Part shown: positions 9,877 to 18,172 of the stretch, in pieces
Position numbering within the stretch: position 1 is the first letter of the stretch
Layout of the letters: each line of letters opens with the position of its first letter
NCBI GenBank assembly: GCA_934675585.1
Contig: CAKUQY010000007.1
Coordinates: 1-64,000 of the forward strand
Direction: 5' to 3'
From: an uncultured Opitutales bacterium
Lineage (GTDB): Bacteria; Verrucomicrobiota; Verrucomicrobiia; Opitutales; UBA953
Length of the DNA stretch: 64,000 bases
The notes under the pieces: model-generated
Seen by the model: only the letters and a program-made list of their open reading frames with translations
What the model was told of the DNA's origin: nothing
The model's database searches: none
Translations under genes and position numbers: made by a program

Positions 9877-9999
9877 GAGTGGTGATGTTGAAAAAGCGAA
9901 AATTAGCGCGTTCCCGCTTTAAACTTTAATGTTTTTTTCGTGCATTTGTTCAGTGTTTAAATTTTAGCTTTCAACTCTTAATCTTTAACTTTTTTAAGG

Positions 10000-10395
10000 A
10001 TGGCAACTTTTGTTTATGTAGTAATTAAGCCCGATGGCTCGCGCGGGGAAACGCTCGAAATTGAGCAATCAATTGACGACGCGCCACTCACTCAACATCC
10101 GTTGACGGGCGAACCCTTGCAACGCGTGCATACGCCCGCGGGATTGGTTTTGCGTTATGGCGAAGGCGAAATTAAGCGTAAAGTGAACGACGAGCAAGAA
10201 CTCGCAAAACTCGGTTTTACTCGCTACGAACGCGATCCCGCAACGAATCGCTATTACAAAACCGCGGGAACAGACCCCAACGCGCCCGAATCTTTTGCCA
10301 AGCCCGTCGGGAACGAACTTTTGCAGCACGAAGACAAACTCATTCACGGTTCCGATTGTAATTGTCATCATTGTCGCGGGAAACACGAAGATTAG
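10000..10395 (+). CDS. FmdB-like small protein with C-terminal Cys/His cluster
   Basis: A 131-residue protein. Its N-terminal part (TFVYVVIKPDGSRG, then a stretch ending APLTQHPLTGEPLQRV) resembles the FmdB zinc-ribbon family as it occurs in the PVC group, where the N-terminal cysteines are often lost. A C-terminal DCNCHHC motif (residues about 121-127) could bind a metal instead. FmdB proteins are annotated as regulators, but their function is not established. The ATG at 10000 directly follows AAGG, with no room for a normal Shine-Dalgarno spacing. Call is by resemblance only. Confidence 0.6.
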   Translation: MATFVYVVIKPDGSRGETLEIEQSIDDAPLTQHPLTGEPLQRVHTPAGLVLRYGEGEIKRKVNDEQELAKLGFTRYERDPATNRYYKTAGTDPNAPESFAKPVGNELLQHEDKLIHGSDCNCHHCRGKHED

Positions 10396-10426
10396 CGCGG
10401 AAACGCGTTTTTGGGGCATTTTTTTA

Positions 10427-10455
10427 TTGTTTATTTGGTTTTAGTCATTTACAAT
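10427..10455 (+). promoter_or_regulatory. Promoter of the 6S RNA candidate
   Basis: TTGTTT (10427-10432), 17-nt spacer, TACAAT (10450-10455). It predicts a transcription start at about 10462-10463, which is where the closing stem of the RNA begins. Confidence 0.6.
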
Positions 10456-10462
10456 TATTTTT

Positions 10463-10645
10463 ACTCTCTGCGGTGTTCGAGCCTACGGTAAACACCTCTC
10501 TTTTCCGATGATTATATTCTCGGGATCTGGCGCTGGTTAAAACACTGTAGCCACTTGTTGGCAAACTAACACTTTAACACATCTGGAACCCATTACACAT
10601 AAAAGGCATAAGAGAATTACCATTAGACGGCACAGGCGGGGAGTT
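10463..10645 (+). ncRNA. ssrS: Probable 6S RNA
   Basis: A 183-nt gene-free stretch with the hallmarks of 6S RNA, the abundant RNA that mimics an open promoter and binds RNA polymerase holoenzyme in stationary phase. ACTCTCTGC (10463-10471) pairs with GCGGGGAGT (10636-10644). Next inside comes GGTGTTCG (10472-10479) facing GACGGCACAG (10626-10635), the same arrangement as the conserved GATGTTCG / GGCGGCATC of known 6S RNAs. A central TTAAAACACTGTAGC segment resembles the TTAAAACTG stretch of the 3' side of the bubble in proteobacterial examples. A promoter ends 7 nt upstream and a T run follows the closing stem. The dispersed word is absent. Identification is by eye, without a covariance model. 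Confidence 0.7.
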
Positions 10646-10676
10646 TTTACTTTTTAGTTGCAACAAAAATTTACCT

Positions 10677-12092
10677 ATGAATAAGAATTATTTTATATTA
10701 TTGGCGGCATTGGCGGTGAGTCCGTTTGTTTGCGCACAAGAGTTGGCAGAGGCCGTTCCTGCGCAAGATGCTGTCGTAGCTCAAGAAAAAGCGTCTGCTG
10801 AGCAATCGGCGGTGAAAGCAGAAGCCGTTCCCGCAACAGCGAGCGTTCCCGCGGCGAAAAAAGAAGCCGTTCCCGCAACAGCGAGCGTTCCCGCGGAGGA
10901 TTTAGCGGAGCAGGAAAAAGAGCAGGCGAAGGATTCTGATTCTTACCAAAAAGAAAAAGCGATGAAGAATTTGCGCTTGTTGCGTCTGCAAGCTGATTTG
11001 AAGCAAACGCAGATTGCATTTGCGCGTCAAGAAGAGTCGTTTAAGTATTTGAATTTGGATTTTCAGGCAGAAAATTTGGCGTCGAAGCAACGCTTGGCGG
11101 ATGCGCGTTTGAAGTCTGAATTAGCGGTGACGGCAGCGGATACGCGTCGTTTGAAAACGCAAAGTGCTTTGAAAAAAGCGCAGGTTGATTTAGAAAATTA
11201 CAAGAAAAATCGTGCGTTGGCGTTGCGTGATATTGAGGCGCGTATTGCGATGGGTCGTCAAGAAAATGCGATGGGACAATTGCAATTAGCGGCAAAGCGT
11301 GCGGTTTATACGCAAGCGTCGCGCGGTGTGGCTTATGATGCGACGCCGATGCAATTAGATGAGCCGTTTGTCGATGGCACGCTTTATATTTCGAATCGTC
11401 GCATTGATATGAATGGTCCAGTAACGATGGAAATGGCGAAATATGTTTGTGATCGTTTGGCGTTTTATGACAATCAAGATACGAAGAAACCGATTTTTGT
11501 GGTGATTGATAGTTCGCCTGGCGGTTCGGTTTTTGCGGGTTATTTGATGTTGAAGGCGGTTGAAAGTTGCCGCGCGCCAGTTCACGTAGTGGTAAAATCT
11601 TACGCGGCTTCGATGGCTGCGGTGTTTACGACTTTGGCGCCGTATTCGTATTGTCTTGAACAAACGATTATTTTGCACCATCAACCTTCGGCGAGTGTGG
11701 CTGGCAATATGACGGTGATGAAGCAAGATTATGACCTTTTGAGAATGTGGACAGGTAATATCTTTAATCGCGTTTGCGAAAAAATTGGCGTAACTTACGA
11801 TCAATTTGTCAAAGATATGTACACGCATTACAAAAGTGGCGACTGGCTCGTTTTTGGCAAAGAAGCGCAAGAACGCAAATGGGTCGGGAACGTGGCAACG
11901 CGCATTGTTGAAACAGGTTCGCAAATTAAACCTGACGTAAAAACAAAAGATTTGTCGCCAGCATTGAGCTATGAATTGCCAGAACAACGCGATGAATTTG
12001 GACGCGCCTATGTGGAATTGCCAGCGTTGGAATCGGGCGATGCTTGGTGGATTACCGATCCACGCGGCACCTATCGCGTTAACACAAAATAA
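10677..12092 (+). CDS. Exported ClpP-fold serine protease-like protein (active-type)
   Basis: A 471-residue protein in three parts: a signal peptide (residues 1-20, ending VCAQ); a low-complexity region rich in Val-Pro-Ala and a long Lys/Glu/Ala coiled coil (about 80-210); and a ClpP/crotonase-fold domain (about 230-420). The domain shows DSSPGGSV, AASMAAV with Ser312 at the nucleophile position, HHQP with His335, and Asp389 in KSGDW where ClpP has its third catalytic residue. It would act outside the cytoplasm, so it is not the ClpX/ClpA partner. The next gene is a paralogue that has lost all three residues. Function unknown; a periplasmic or membrane-associated peptidase complex is an inference. 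Confidence 0.8.
   Translation: MNKNYFILLAALAVSPFVCAQELAEAVPAQDAVVAQEKASAEQSAVKAEAVPATASVPAAKKEAVPATASVPAEDLAEQEKEQAKDSDSYQKEKAMKNLRLLRLQADLKQTQIAFARQEESFKYLNLDFQAENLASKQRLADARLKSELAVTAADTRRLKTQSALKKAQVDLENYKKNRALALRDIEARIAMGRQENAMGQLQLAAKRAVYTQASRGVAYDATPMQLDEPFVDGTLYISNRRIDMNGPVTMEMAKYVCDRLAFYDNQDTKKPIFVVIDSSPGGSVFAGYLMLKAVESCRAPVHVVVKSYAASMAAVFTTLAPYSYCLEQTIILHHQPSASVAGNMTVMKQDYDLLRMWTGNIFNRVCEKIGVTYDQFVKDMYTHYKSGDWLVFGKEAQERKWVGNVATRIVETGSQIKPDVKTKDLSPALSYELPEQRDEFGRAYVELPALESGDAWWITDPRGTYRVNTK
10821..10904 (+). repeat. In-frame 42-bp tandem duplication in the ClpP-like linker
   Basis: Two 42-bp units (10821-10862, 10863-10904) encode the 14-residue repeat beginning EAVPATASVPA. Each contains two copies of the dispersed word (CGTTCCCGC). 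VPATASVPA also occurs in the unrelated carboxypeptidase at 18173-19324. Confidence 0.9.
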
Positions 12093-12113
12093 TTAACGAT
12101 AGAAATTAGATTT

Positions 12114-13445
12114 ATGAAAAAAACATTTTGTTTATTAGTGGCGGCATCGTTTGCATTGACAGGTTGTAATTTGTTGCCTAATTTTTCAGAAGCGCCTAAG
12201 AGCGTTCCCGTAGCGCCTGCTGTTCCCGCCGATGGTGAGATTGCCGTTCCCGTGTTCAAGCCCACAAAATCGATCGCGGCTTGCAATCGCGAAATCGAAT
12301 CGATTGAAAAAGAATTGGAAACATTGCGCATGCAACAAAACGAATTGACCGCCAAACGCGATATTATGCGCGCCGAGCAAGATTCAAAACTTTTTGCCGA
12401 TAACGTTGAATATGAGCGTTTGCAAAAAGAAATGAATTTAAGCGAGAAAAAATTGACGGAAGAATTGGCAAGCGCTGAAGCAGAACGCACACGTTGCGAA
12501 ACAGAATTGGCATTGTTGCGAGCGCAAGACGCTGTGGCAATTCACGAAAAAAGCTTGGAATTAACGGCAATCGAAACCGAAAAAAAATCAATCGAAATCC
12601 AAAGCAAAGAGCTCGAAGCGTATTATGCCGCTCCCGCGCGTTTGATTGAACAACAAGCCGAAATTGCTAAAAATATTACCAATACTCAGCCAAATTATGC
12701 TGAAAATCCTTACAATGCAACGAAGGGAACGCTTTATATTTCTGATCGTCGCGTTGAGTTGGACGGTTTGTTGACTGGCGATTTGGCAAAAAGTGTTTGC
12801 GAACAAATTAGTTTTTACAATCAACGTAACGACAAATTGCCGATTTTTGTGGTGATTACAACTTGTCCTGGCGGCTCGGTGCGCGCGGGTTTGTTGGTTG
12901 AAAACGCAATCAAAGCGAGTACGGCTCCTGTGTATGTCGTCGTCAAAGGCGCGGCGGGCGGCGTGGGTTCGTACATCGTAACTACCGCTGAACGCTCATT
13001 TGCTTACGAAAATGCAATGATTCGCCAAAACGAAGCGTTTGCGCAATTTAACAATCGCTCAAACGCAATGTACATGCGCGAAGATATGCAATTGATCGAA
13101 TATTGGGTAAAAACGCTCGGCACACCAATTGCTGAAAAAATGGGCAAAACTCTTGAAGAATACAAAGAATTGCTCTACGCGAAAAATTCGCTCGGTAATT
13201 GGTCTGAAAACGCCGTCGAGGCTCAAAAACTCGGCTGGGTCGGCAAAGTGGTTTCGCGCGTCGAAGAATCAAGCATCGTAATGCTCGAAGTGCCACAAAT
13301 GGGCAAAGTGGATCCTTCAAAATCAAATCCAAAAACCAATCCCGAACCTGACAAAAAATCGCGCTCAACAACGACATTGCCATTGTTGCGCGACCCATCA
13401 GATTGCTGGTGGATTTATGATCCCAACGGCGTTTACAAATATTAA
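12114..13445 (+). CDS. Lipoprotein ClpP-fold paralogue lacking the catalytic triad
   Basis: A 443-residue paralogue of the preceding protein, same order of parts: a lipoprotein signal peptide (LTGC, Cys18), a short VPA-containing linker, a long Glu/Lys coiled coil (about 60-190) and a ClpP-fold domain. The domain keeps GTLYISDRRV and CPGGSV. An ungapped 30-residue comparison with the neighbour puts Gly283 where that protein has the nucleophile Ser312, and Asn306 where it has His335; the third residue, Asp389, corresponds to Asn362. It is therefore probably an inactive scaffold or regulator. The 21-nt gap to the upstream gene implies co-transcription, and sufS starts 5 nt after its stop. Confidence 0.8.
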   Translation: MKKTFCLLVAASFALTGCNLLPNFSEAPKSVPVAPAVPADGEIAVPVFKPTKSIAACNREIESIEKELETLRMQQNELTAKRDIMRAEQDSKLFADNVEYERLQKEMNLSEKKLTEELASAEAERTRCETELALLRAQDAVAIHEKSLELTAIETEKKSIEIQSKELEAYYAAPARLIEQQAEIAKNITNTQPNYAENPYNATKGTLYISDRRVELDGLLTGDLAKSVCEQISFYNQRNDKLPIFVVITTCPGGSVRAGLLVENAIKASTAPVYVVVKGAAGGVGSYIVTTAERSFAYENAMIRQNEAFAQFNNRSNAMYMREDMQLIEYWVKTLGTPIAEKMGKTLEEYKELLYAKNSLGNWSENAVEAQKLGWVGKVVSRVEESSIVMLEVPQMGKVDPSKSNPKTNPEPDKKSRSTTTLPLLRDPSDCWWIYDPNGVYKY

Positions 13446-13450
13446 TAAAA

Positions 13451-14671
13451 ATGTTTGATCCTATCGCGATTCGCAAGGATTTTCCGATCTTGGCTCAAAA
13501 GGTCGGAAAACGCGATTTGATTTATCTCGATAACGCTGCGACCGCGCAAAAACCGCAATGCGTCATCGACGCAATTAGCCGATTTTACGCGACCGAAAAC
13601 GCAAATATTCACCGCGGACTCTACCATTTGAGCGCCGCGGCAACTACCGCGTTTGAATTGGCGCGGGAACGCGTGGCGACATTTTTTAACGCGCCCGTTC
13701 CCGAAAGTTGTGTGTTTACGCGTGGCGCAACTGAAAGCATCAATTTGGTGGCGAGCAGTTGGGGACGAGCTAATTTGCGCGCGGGCGATGAAATTTTGCT
13801 GACCGAGCTCGAACATCACGCGAATATCGTGCCGTGGCAAATAATTGCCGAACAAACAGGCGCTATTATTCGCGTGGCAAAAATCGTTCCCGCCACGGGA
13901 ACGCTTGATTTGGAACATTGGAAATCGCTACTTTCTGAAAAAACAAAAATCGCTTGTTTTTGTCATATTTCAAATGCATTGGGAACCGTTAATCCCGTCA
14001 AAGAAATGGTCGCTTGCGCCCATGCGGCGGGAGCGTTGGTGTTGGTCGATGGCGCGCAATCGGCTCCGCATTTGCCTGTTGATTTGCAAGCGCTTGATTG
14101 CGATTTTTTTGTTTGTTCGGGACACAAAATTTTTGGACCGACTGGCATTGGCGTTTTGTTTGGTAAACTTAATTTGCTCAACGCGATGCCGCCGTATCAA
14201 GCGGGCGGAGATATGATCGACAAAGTAAGTTTCGCGGGAACGACTTTTCGCGACGCGCCCGCGCGTTTTGAGGCGGGAACGCCTAATATTTGCGGCGCGG
14301 TTGGTTTAGGCGTTGCGCTCGATTATTACGGGAAAATTCGCGTTCCCGCGAGCATTTACGAACACGAACTCACAAAATACGCGTTTGAAAAATTATCACA
14401 AATTGAGGGCATGCGCTTTTTCGGTCCTGCGGGAACGGGAGAATCGGCGGGAATTTTGTCGTTTCATTTGGGCAAAATTCATCCGAGCGATCTTGCGACA
14501 ATGCTCGACACTTACGGTATTTGCACGCGCGTGGGGCATCATTGCGCGATGCCGGTGATGGCGGCGCTGGGCGTTACGGGAACGCTTCGCGCGTCGCTGG
14601 CATTTTACAATACGCGCGCCGAAATCGACGCGTTCGCGGACGCGTTGGTGCGCATTAAGCAGATGTTTTAA
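13451..14671 (+). CDS. sufS: Cysteine desulfurase SufS type
   Basis: Class V PLP enzyme of 406 residues that takes sulfur from cysteine for iron-sulfur cluster assembly. TELEHHANIVPWQ, the SGHKIFGPTGIGVL segment with Lys226 as the PLP lysine, and RVGHHCAMP with Cys365 as the persulfide-carrying residue define the type II (SufS/CsdA) class. No SufBCD, SufE or SufU gene is next to it, so its partner is elsewhere. It follows the inactive ClpP-like gene by five bases and is probably read from the same transcript; a functional link is not evident. The family also includes selenocysteine lyases, which cannot be excluded. Confidence 0.92.
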   Translation: MFDPIAIRKDFPILAQKVGKRDLIYLDNAATAQKPQCVIDAISRFYATENANIHRGLYHLSAAATTAFELARERVATFFNAPVPESCVFTRGATESINLVASSWGRANLRAGDEILLTELEHHANIVPWQIIAEQTGAIIRVAKIVPATGTLDLEHWKSLLSEKTKIACFCHISNALGTVNPVKEMVACAHAAGALVLVDGAQSAPHLPVDLQALDCDFFVCSGHKIFGPTGIGVLFGKLNLLNAMPPYQAGGDMIDKVSFAGTTFRDAPARFEAGTPNICGAVGLGVALDYYGKIRVPASIYEHELTKYAFEKLSQIEGMRFFGPAGTGESAGILSFHLGKIHPSDLATMLDTYGICTRVGHHCAMPVMAALGVTGTLRASLAFYNTRAEIDAFADALVRIKQMF

Positions 14672-14744
14672 AAGTTTACGCGGGAACGCGAAGTTTTTTG
14701 GAAATATTAAAAAATACATTCTCGCGCTTATCGTGGTAACGCTT

Positions 14745-14775
14745 TATAATAAAGTAATATTTTTATTTTAGGAGG
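14745..14775 (+). promoter_or_regulatory. -10 box and strong Shine-Dalgarno of the BI-1 family gene
   Basis: TATAAT at 14745-14750 without a clear -35 box, then AGGAGG at 14770-14775, ten bases before the ATG. Such a strong ribosome site is unusual in this window, where many starts have none. Confidence 0.5.
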
Positions 14776-14785
14776 AAAGTTAATT

Positions 14786-15502
14786 ATGGAATACAATTAT
14801 ACAACAATGGTTTCACGTTCGGCGCCTGCGGTGCAAGCTGAATTTTATCGTCGCACTTTTGGTTTGGTGGGTTTGAGTTGCGCGGTTTTTGGCGCGGTTT
14901 TGGCGCTGATTTTGTCTTCACCTTTGGCAGCAACCATTACAAAATTAATTTACGGCACGGGCTGGATTGGCATTTTGTTGGTCATTGCAGGTTTTTGGGC
15001 AGCATCGGCATTTGCGAATCGTTTGGCTTTTGGTGGCGCGAGCAAATCGACACAATTGGCGGGGCTCGGCATTTACATCATGTTTGAAGCGATTATTTTC
15101 ACGCCGTTGCTTTCGTTGTGCTTTGCCTTGTTTGGCGTGCAAGAAGGTTTGAGCACGATTGTCGTTCCCGCGGCAGCATCGACATTTTTGTTGGCGGGCG
15201 GTTTGATTTTGACGGCATTTTTGACAAAAAAAGATTTTTCATTTTTGCGTTCGTTTGTCGTGATTGGCACTTTTGTCGCGTTGGCGGCGATTCTCGTGAT
15301 GGCGATAACGGGAACGGCAATGACCAGTTGGATGATTATCGCGATGATCGGTTTGATGGCAATCACCATTCTTTATCAAGCTTGGGTGGTGCGCACGCAA
15401 TTAAATTCTGACCAATACGTTGGCGCGGCATTGATTATTTTTGCGGGCATTGCAACCTTGTTTTATTACGTTATTTTGTTGTTTTTACAACGTCGCGACT
15501 AA
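14786..15502 (+). CDS. Bax inhibitor-1 / YccA family membrane protein
   Basis: A 238-residue inner-membrane protein with about seven hydrophobic segments spread from residue 22 to the end, the size and topology of the BI-1 family. Bacterial members include YccA, a modulator of the FtsH protease, and YetJ, a pH-sensitive calcium leak channel; which of these applies here is not visible. The N-terminal MEYNYTTMVSRSAPAV is followed by FYRRTFGLVGLSCAVFG, typical of the family. The start is fixed by AGGAGG ten bases upstream. It heads a tight run of genes that continues through cell-wall functions to the CLC channel. Confidence 0.85.
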   Translation: MEYNYTTMVSRSAPAVQAEFYRRTFGLVGLSCAVFGAVLALILSSPLAATITKLIYGTGWIGILLVIAGFWAASAFANRLAFGGASKSTQLAGLGIYIMFEAIIFTPLLSLCFALFGVQEGLSTIVVPAAASTFLLAGGLILTAFLTKKDFSFLRSFVVIGTFVALAAILVMAITGTAMTSWMIIAMIGLMAITILYQAWVVRTQLNSDQYVGAALIIFAGIATLFYYVILLFLQRRD

Positions 15503-15514
15503 TTTTTGGTGCTG

Positions 15515-16513
15515 GTGAAAAAATTATTTTTGGCACTTGCGATTTTGGCGGGAACGGCTTTAATGCTTCCCGCCAAAGCAATTGCTTTTGACAGCGCGAT
15601 TAAAGAAGTTGGCGGTAGCGGGAACGCGAGTAATTCGTCCGAAACAGGACGTTGGCGCGCGAACGGTATGACGATCGAGGCACAAAATCGCAAGCCATAT
15701 GTTGTTTTTAACGGAACGAATGTTTACACGGGATCGGCGCTTTCTTCGACGGGACGCAAATTTTTTATTCAAGATCGCGATTGGAAAAATCACGTTTTGC
15801 CTATTTTAAAACCGCAAACGATTAAACAATATCGCAAGGCGATTAAAACGATTGCGATTGATCCTGGGCACGGCGGCAAAGATCCTGGCAAAATTAGCGC
15901 GACAGGCATGCGCGAAAAAACTTACGCACTCGACGTTTGTACGCGCTTAAAAGCGCAATTGCAAGCGCGCGGATTTAACGTTGTGATGACGCGCAGCAAA
16001 GACGTTTTTATCGATCTCGAAAAACGTCCCGCTATCGCCAACGATGCCGATGCCGATTTGTTTATTTCGATTCACTTTAATTCGGCAGCATCAAAAGCGG
16101 CGCGCGGTTTGGAAACCTGGATGCTCACGCCCGTAGGCGAAGCATCGTTTGGCAATAAACGAGTTAAAACCGAAGGCGACCGCGGGAACGCTAATAATGC
16201 TGCCAATTTGCTTTTGGCTTACAAAGTGCAAAGCTCAATTTGCAACAAAATCGACATCGATGATCGCGGCGTCAAATGCGCCAATTTTGCCGTGTTGCGC
16301 GATTTGAAATGTCCTGGCATTTTGGTGGAATGTGGATTTTTTACCAATCCCGCAGAAGCAGCTTTGATCGCAACGAGCAATCGTCGCGACCAATTGGCGA
16401 TTGGCATTGCCGAAGGTGTGTTGGCTTATGCGCGCGCGTTAAACGCTCCCGTTCCCGTGAGTAAACGACCTACGCGCGAAGATATTCGTCAGCGCTCGAT
16501 TTTTAAGCGTTAA
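15515..16513 (+). CDS. N-acetylmuramoyl-L-alanine amidase (Amidase_3)
   Basis: Zinc-dependent periplasmic hydrolase of about 332 residues that cuts the bond between the glycan strand and the stem peptide during cell separation. A signal peptide (ending LPAKA) is followed by a short non-conserved region, then the Amidase_3 domain: IAIDPGHGGKDPG (first zinc histidine), REKTYAL (zinc Glu), LFISIHFNSA (second His) and ILVECGFFTNPAEA with the catalytic glutamate. It lacks an AMIN targeting domain or LysM repeats. The GTG at 15515 is preferred because it opens with LysLys and the signal peptide; TTG at 15506 and GTG at 15509 are also in frame. The next genes, murJ and a D,D-carboxypeptidase, share the peptidoglycan theme. 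Confidence 0.88.
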   Translation: MKKLFLALAILAGTALMLPAKAIAFDSAIKEVGGSGNASNSSETGRWRANGMTIEAQNRKPYVVFNGTNVYTGSALSSTGRKFFIQDRDWKNHVLPILKPQTIKQYRKAIKTIAIDPGHGGKDPGKISATGMREKTYALDVCTRLKAQLQARGFNVVMTRSKDVFIDLEKRPAIANDADADLFISIHFNSAASKAARGLETWMLTPVGEASFGNKRVKTEGDRGNANNAANLLLAYKVQSSICNKIDIDDRGVKCANFAVLRDLKCPGILVECGFFTNPAEAALIATSNRRDQLAIGIAEGVLAYARALNAPVPVSKRPTREDIRQRSIFKR

Positions 16514-16533
16514 TTTTGTAATCGTTGGTCTCG

Positions 16534-18162
16534 ATGAGTACGCGTGATTACAAACACATGCTGGTGACAGCGGCGGGAACGTCGGGTTCGCGTGTTTTGG
16601 GAATGGTGCGCGATTTGTTGTTGGCGGCGTTTTTTGGCACGAGCGGTGTGGCGGCGGCATTTTTGTTGGCGTTTCAATTGCCCAATTTGTTTCGGCGTTT
16701 GCTGGGCGAGGGCGCTTTGACAACGGCGTTGGTGCCACCGATTACCGATGAATTAAAAACAGGCGGAAAAAGTGCGGCATTTGCGTTTTTTAATTTAGTG
16801 ATTTGCCGCGTGTTCCCGCTAATGTTGATTTTGACGTTGGCGATTGTGATTTTGTCGGCGGGAACGTCTTTTTTAAGCGATGAATATTTGCGCGCGTTGG
16901 CAGAATTTTTTGGCGCCGATGGCAATGTGTCGCGCAATCGTTTGTCATTGCGACTCATCGCGTTTACAATGCCATACATGCCGTTGATTTGTTTGGCGGC
17001 GATTTTTTCGGCAGGGCTGAATGTTTTAGGAAAATTTAATGTTACCTCGCTGACTGCTATTTGGCTCAATATAACAATGATCGTTGCGATGATTTTGGCG
17101 GGATACGTTTTTAAATTGTCGTCCGAAGCTTGCGCGTGGTGGTTGTGTGTCGGCGTTTTGGCAGGAGGAGTTTTGCAATTGGGCGTTCCCGCGTGGGCAA
17201 TTGCTCGCGAAGGGTGGAGTCCGCGGGAACGCCAAAATTCTCCCACAAGTTCGCAATCGTGGGATGTTTTGAAGTCGATGTTTTTTCCAGCGTTGATTGG
17301 TGCGGGCATTACACAATTTAATATTTTTTTTACGCGTTTGATTGCGTTTGGCGTTGATGATCAAGCATTGTCGATTTATCATTACGCGAATCGATTGGTG
17401 GAGATTCCGACGGGCATTTTTTCGGTGTCGATTTTTACGGTGGTGTACCCGCTATTTGCGCGTCATGCGGCGGTGAATGATCGCGTGGGTTTGGGACGTG
17501 AATTTGCGCGAGGTTTGCGTTTGATTTTTGCAATTATCGTTCCCGCGATTGTGGGCATTGTTTTGTTGGCAAAACCGCTGGTGCAAATATTTTTTGAGCA
17601 CGGACGTTTTACTGCGGCGGACACAGCGGCGACTGTTCCCGTGGTTTGTATTTTTACTTTTGCGGTTTTGTTTTATGCGGTTGCTGGTTTAGAATTAAAA
17701 TGTCTTAACGCGATGGGTGATGCGCGCCCGCAGCGCAATTCGGCGATTGTGGCGTTTATTTCAAATGCGATTGGCGTTGTTTTGCTGGCGATTGTTTTAG
17801 ATTGGGGCGTGAACGGACTTGCTTTTGCGAATTTGATTTCGGCGGCGATGCAAATGTTTTATTTGACATTTTGTTTGTTGCGGCGGGAACGCAGTTTTTT
17901 GTCGGCGGGCTTAATTTTGCCGTTTTTGAAAGCGTGTTTGTCGGCGGGAACGATGGGCGTGGCGACTTATTTTTTGTGGCATTTTGTGCACGACGGCTGG
18001 CTTTATGATGCGAGCCAAAATGATCATTGGTTTTCAATTTTGTGTGGGCTGGCGATTGTCGTTCCTGTCGCGTGTGTGATTTATGCGTTGGCACTGGTGG
18101 CATTGCGTTATCAAGAAATTGCCGAGCTTTATAATCTTGCCAAGTCCAAATTTAAGCGTTAA
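16534..18162 (+). CDS. murJ: Lipid II flippase MurJ
   Basis: Polytopic inner-membrane protein of 542 residues from the ATG at 16534, in the MOP exporter superfamily. GTSGSRVLGMVRDLLLAAFFG at the N-terminus and FQLPNLFRRLLGEGALTTALVP are signature stretches of MurJ, and about 14 hydrophobic segments follow. It moves the peptidoglycan precursor lipid II from the cytoplasmic to the outer leaflet. It is sandwiched between an amidase and a D,D-carboxypeptidase in the same direction with short gaps, a consistent cell-wall cluster. Confidence 0.93.
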   Translation: MSTRDYKHMLVTAAGTSGSRVLGMVRDLLLAAFFGTSGVAAAFLLAFQLPNLFRRLLGEGALTTALVPPITDELKTGGKSAAFAFFNLVICRVFPLMLILTLAIVILSAGTSFLSDEYLRALAEFFGADGNVSRNRLSLRLIAFTMPYMPLICLAAIFSAGLNVLGKFNVTSLTAIWLNITMIVAMILAGYVFKLSSEACAWWLCVGVLAGGVLQLGVPAWAIAREGWSPRERQNSPTSSQSWDVLKSMFFPALIGAGITQFNIFFTRLIAFGVDDQALSIYHYANRLVEIPTGIFSVSIFTVVYPLFARHAAVNDRVGLGREFARGLRLIFAIIVPAIVGIVLLAKPLVQIFFEHGRFTAADTAATVPVVCIFTFAVLFYAVAGLELKCLNAMGDARPQRNSAIVAFISNAIGVVLLAIVLDWGVNGLAFANLISAAMQMFYLTFCLLRRERSFLSAGLILPFLKACLSAGTMGVATYFLWHFVHDGWLYDASQNDHWFSILCGLAIVVPVACVIYALALVALRYQEIAELYNLAKSKFKR

Positions 18163-18172
18163 AAATAGAATT

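Noticed and set aside
9885-9929. A 14-codon frame (MLKKRKLARSRFKL) eight bases after a TATAAT box, a possible leaderless leader peptide
   Set aside because: Too short to support, no conservation visible, and it contains a copy of the dispersed word that would give Arg-Ser-Arg by chance.
10463-10645. tmRNA, SRP RNA or RNase P RNA instead of 6S RNA
   Set aside because: Length is too short for tmRNA or RNase P; no tRNA-like ends or SRP GGAA tetraloop helix was found, while 6S-type bulge sequences are present.
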